This document shows, piece by piece, positions 60,639-64,000 of a DNA stretch of 64,000 nt. Numbering within the stretch: position 1 is the first letter of the stretch; each line of letters starts with the position of its first letter. A model generated the notes under the pieces. It was not told the DNA's origin and searched no databases. It worked only from the letters and a program-made list of their open reading frames with translations. The stretch covers positions 3,100,001-3,164,000 of the forward strand of contig JANCIK010000010.1 in assembly GCA_028532985.1 (NCBI GenBank), read 5' to 3'. Made by a program: the position numbers and the translations under genes. Origin of the DNA: Stropharia rugosoannulata. Lineage: Eukaryota > Basidiomycota > Agaricomycetes > Agaricales > Strophariaceae.

Positions 60639-63600
60639 GAAGCGTACCCGTGCTCTCCTTTATGCCGGACTTATTATTATTCTAACTTTAAGCCGGTCAG
60701 ATGCGCTTATAAGCCATACTGGTCCTGCGACTAAGTCCAACCGTGAAGGCTTATTAACCCGCTTGTTTAAAGTCTCTTGGTTTACTCTCCAGTTAAGTTC
60801 TTTAACGTGGACAGTTACCGTCGTCACTTTTACTTAAGCTTTTAGTGTGGTTTCGCTTATAGTTAAAATAGCCCGCTTAATTGACTAAGTGGAGGTCTAC
60901 ACTTGTCTTCGTTATTCTCTGTCTCTCATTGGGTCATACTGAAGTCTTTAATATGACTTTAATAGTCTAGACTACTGAAATGATAGGATTTGTAGTAAAA
61001 TCGCAAAATTTCATGGCCAGGCACTTAGGTGCCCTATCACCGGGATCTACGACAAAGTAATCGAGGTTATCAAAAACAAAATAGAGTCGGGGATATATGA
61101 GCCGTCCAACTCATCTTACAGATCGCGCTGGTTCTGTGTACTAAAGAAAGACGGAAAATCGCTGCGCATAGTACACGACTTGCAGCCTCTTAATGCAGTC
61201 ACTATTAAAGACAGTGCCGTACCGCCCATGGTAGAACATTATGCAGAGAGCTTCGGTGGTCGCGCATGCTACGCGGTCTTCGATCTTCTTGTTGGATTTG
61301 ATCAAAGAGCCTTGGCCCAGAGTTCTCGAGATCTGACAACATTTCAGACACCGTTGGGGACGTTCAGATTAACCTCCATCCCTATGGGATACACAAACTC
61401 TATGCAAATACAGCATGGTGACATCACCTTCATACTTCAAGAAGAAATACCCCATGTGGCAGTGCCATTTGTGGACGACATCCCAGTCAAGGGGCCAGTA
61501 TCAAGTTATAGAAACAAAGATGGGAGCTTCGAGACCATGGCAGGAAATAGCGGTATAAGAAGGTTTATATGGGAACACCTGTTAAATGTAAACCGAGTCA
61601 TACAACGTATCAAGCATGCAGGGGGTACGTTCTCTGCCGCAAAGTCTTCTCTCTGTGTTGAAAGCGCAGTAATTGTGGGACACAAGTGCACTAGCGAAGG
61701 CCGAGTAATAGACGAAGGACGTTTACAGAAGATACTCGACTGGCCAGTATGTCGTGATCTTACAGATGTACGCGGTTTTTTAGGAACACTAGGCACCGTA
61801 CGGATATTCATCAAAAACTTTGCGATACATGCGAAACCATTAGTGCAGCTAACCAAAAAGGATCAAGAATTTACATTTGGGACAGAGCACCTAGAAGCAA
61901 TGGAGAAGTTAAAAATCCTCACTAGGGAAAGTCCGGCAATTAGAGCAATCGATTATAGGTCCAAAAATGAAGTAATACTTGCCGTGGATTCGTCATGGAT
62001 AGCAGTGGGGTTTATTCTGTCACAAATGGGCAATGACGGACGACGATATCCGTCCAGATACGGTTCTATCACATGGAACGAGCGAGAACAAAAGTACTCA
62101 CAGGCAAAAGTGGAGTTATATGGGCTTTTCAGGGCTTTAAAAGCGGTCAAGATATTCGTGGTGGGAGTGGTGAATTTGACCGTTGAAGTTGATGCAAAAT
62201 ACATTAAGGGGATGATAAACAACCCGGACATACAGCCTAGCGCCGCGATTAACAGGTGGATAGCAGGCATACTCTTGTTTGACTTCAAACTTCGACATGT
62301 GCCAGGAAAATTGCATGCCCCAGCCGATGGACTCTCGAGGCGCCGCAGGACAATAGAAGACAATGATTATGACGACGAGGACGACCCCGACGACTGGATA
62401 GACCGTGCATATTCATTTGCTGTGGAGATTTTGAACTGGGTAATCGAAACACCGGGGCACAAGGGCGCTACAGGAAAGCGGATGAGAATAAACGACAGGG
62501 ATACAGAAATACTTCAAGTATTTGCAGTACAGGAGGATGGTGTGCACATTCCGCGAAACAAGAGGTTGCTCAAAAAGGACGAGGATATACAGGCAATCAT
62601 TGCATTCTTGGACGACCCCTTCAATCTACGAAGTGACATGACAAGTAAAAACAAGGAACATTTTATAAGGCGAGCCAGTGCGTTCTTTAAGGTTGGGGGT
62701 CAGCTATGGAGGCGACATAGGGATGGAAAACACCAGCTATTCATACCTGAAGATCGTCGCCTTGGACTAATTACACAAGCACACAACAATCTTGGCCATA
62801 AAGGGATTTATTCCGTTAGGACTAATCTTTTAATTAGATTCTGGTGGCCGGACCTCGAGAGGGATGTCAAGTGGTTTGTGAGCACCTGTCACGAGTGTCA
62901 GATACGGAGTATGCGAAAAATAATCATACCTGCAACGGTGGCGGTACCAGGAGGACTGTTCCGCAAGATATATGTGGACACTATGTTGATGCCAAAGTCA
63001 AAAGGATACAGATACTTGCTCCACGCAAGGTGTTCACTTACTGCATATCCAGAATGGTCAATGGTGAAGAACGAAAATGAACATACTATCGCCAGGTTCC
63101 TGATGGATATCATGTATCGATGGGGCGCAATAGAAACTATTGTTACAGACAACGCGCCGCAGTTCTTGTTGGCCGCGGAGCTCTTGGTACAAAAATATCA
63201 CGTACATCATATCAGGATATCCCCGTATAATTCCAAAGCGGCAGGAGTGATAGAAAGACGGCATCTGGATGTACGAGAGGCCATAATCAAAACAGCAGAT
63301 GGCAACGAAGCGAAGTGGGTTGAGGTCACACCAGCAGTATTCTGGGCAGAGAGGGTTACTATAATCAAGTCCGTTGGGTACTCGCCATACTACATGGCAC
63401 ATGGCGTGGAACCGTTGCTTCCATTTGATCTAGCGGAAGCAACTCATCTGGCACCTAAGATAGAAGGCATGGTAACTACGGAGGAACTCATTGCACATCG
63501 CGCAAAAATGCTGATGAAGCGCCCGCAAGATCTACAGCGCGTCCGCGAAGAAGTCTTGAAGTCGAGATGGAGAGCCGTGCAGCAGCTCGAGAAAGCTCAG

Positions 63601-64000
63601 AGGAACAAGATTGTTGATTATAACTTCGCACCAGGGACACTGGTTCTCGTAAAGAATTCAAGGTTTGATAAAGGATTAACAAATAAAACAAAACCACGCT
63701 ACCTAGGACCTATGATTGTTATACGACGAACAAAAGGGGGCTCATACATCCTTGGAGAATTAGACGGATCAATCTCTAAGCTCCGTTTTGCGGCGTTCCG
63801 TCTGATTCCTTATCTTCCTCGTGATATAACGGCTGTCCCAGTTACAAGCTTACAAGATATCAGTGATCAAGATCTCGAAGAGATGTCGCATGACACGACA
63901 AATGAATACGATCTGGAGGCATAATGTTTCCTCAAGGAAACAACACAGATGATATACTAGGTCTAGGAAATAATCTACGTTATAATCAACAAACGTAATA

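Larger units (their letters stand above)
59177..61039. mobile_element. 1,863-bp nested insertion with CCGG duplication
   Basis: Interrupts the pol frame between IPIPPG and IYDKV. CCGG is present on both sides (59173-59176 and 61040-61043). The insert starts TGAAGG and ends CTATCA, so it has TG...CA termini as in an LTR, and subterminal AAGTGC...TGGCC is found inverted at both ends. It encodes no protein. It holds four ~40-bp tandem units (59517-59675) and many copies of RCCCGGTATAA. A solo LTR of another retrotransposon is the simplest reading; a non-autonomous DNA element with imperfect inverted ends is the alternative. Confidence 0.8.
58626..63924 (+). pseudogene. Element 2 pol (RT, RNase H, integrase), split by an insertion
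   Basis: The N-terminal part (58626-59176) includes EEFRIVRRIPSDPLEDMPKL and HETAFAWDESEKGRF. After the insertion, pol resumes at 61044 with IYDKVIEVIKNKIESG. Reverse transcriptase has SRWFCVLKKDG, TFQTPLGTFRLTSIPMGYT and catalytic FVDD (~61470). RNase H has LAVDSSWIAVGF and VEVDAKYIKGM. Integrase has a zinc site (HNNLGHKGIYSVR, CHECQIR), catalytic YVDTM (~62970), VTDNAPQF (~63145) and VIERRH (~63250), and ends with the GPY/F-type PRYLGPMIVIRR. No chromodomain is seen; the C-terminus is short and acidic. The two pol parts are in the same frame, with a single codon split by the insertion, so the insertion is the only defect found. Confidence 0.92.
55478..64000 (+). mobile_element. Ty3/Gypsy LTR retrotransposon 2, 3' end outside window
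   Basis: The inferred 5' LTR (55478-56186) is followed by a primer-binding site identical to that of element 1, then gag-protease (56446-58632) and pol (to 63924). Domain order is RT, RNase H, integrase, as in Ty3/Gypsy. The 3' LTR is not reached. The element starts inside a 119-bp satellite monomer (after ...CTGAGTAC), so it inserted into the array. It is interrupted by a 1,863-bp insertion at 59177-61039, without which all frames would be continuous. The preceding GTAC is the candidate target duplication, unverifiable here. Confidence 0.9.

Noticed and set aside
61180..63924. Chromodomain at the integrase C-terminus
   Set aside because: After the GPY/F-type module only a short acidic tail remains in both elements; no aromatic-cage pattern seen.
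1..64000. tRNA or rRNA genes
   Set aside because: No T-loop plus acceptor combination or rRNA-like stretch was recognised by eye; a covariance search would be decisive.

Overview
The window looks like nuclear DNA of a basidiomycete fungus, most likely an Agaricomycete. Genes are split by many GT-AG introns of about 48-80 nt. The gene families are typical of that group: a HET-domain protein, an F-box/TPR protein, a fungal seven-helix membrane protein, an MYND zinc-finger protein, short TPR proteins and a lineage-typical ~270-residue unknown. Both large mobile elements are Ty3/Gypsy of a basidiomycete type. No genus can be fixed from sequence alone; Cantharellales such as Rhizoctonia/Ceratobasidium is a guess.

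Layout. 1-7.1 kb: a short TPR gene, a three-exon cupin gene, a decayed inverted paralogue of the TPR gene and an MYND zinc-finger gene. 7.96-16.40 kb: a complete Ty3/Gypsy element with 895-bp LTRs that appear identical, but with gag-pol reading frames broken at several places. 17.3-27.2 kb: a six-exon short-chain dehydrogenase, a 13-exon MFS drug/proton antiporter, a six-exon seven-helix membrane protein and a three-exon DUF202 membrane protein. 27.2-31.3 kb: no convincing gene. 31.4-34.5 kb: a large F-box/TPR protein. 35.8-37.8 kb: a spliceosomal cyclophilin (CWC27-like) gene carrying a deletion and a frameshift, divergent from a ~269-residue conserved fungal protein. 39.5-41.5 kb: a HET-domain protein. 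42.3 kb: a tiny predicted secreted protein. 42.5-47.6 kb: mostly unassigned. 47.6-48.3 kb: a 748-bp MITE with TA target duplication. 48.5-49.0 kb: a small two-exon unknown. 49.2-55.5 kb: a G-rich minisatellite, then about 51 copies of a 119-bp satellite. 55.5 kb to the end: a second Ty3/Gypsy element inserted in the satellite. It is itself interrupted by a 1,863-bp non-coding insertion, and its 3' LTR lies beyond the window.

Most striking signal: the satellite monomer contains a hairpin whose 7-nt loop is present in both orientations among monomers, so a 17-bp core flips while the rest of the 119-bp unit keeps its direction. The second Gypsy element is also notable. Removing the insertion and one CCGG copy leaves its pol frame continuous, and gag-pro and pol are joined by a textbook -1 slippery heptamer directly before the gag-pro stop. 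The exon models were built by hand from splice signals and reading phase; no transcript or database check was possible.
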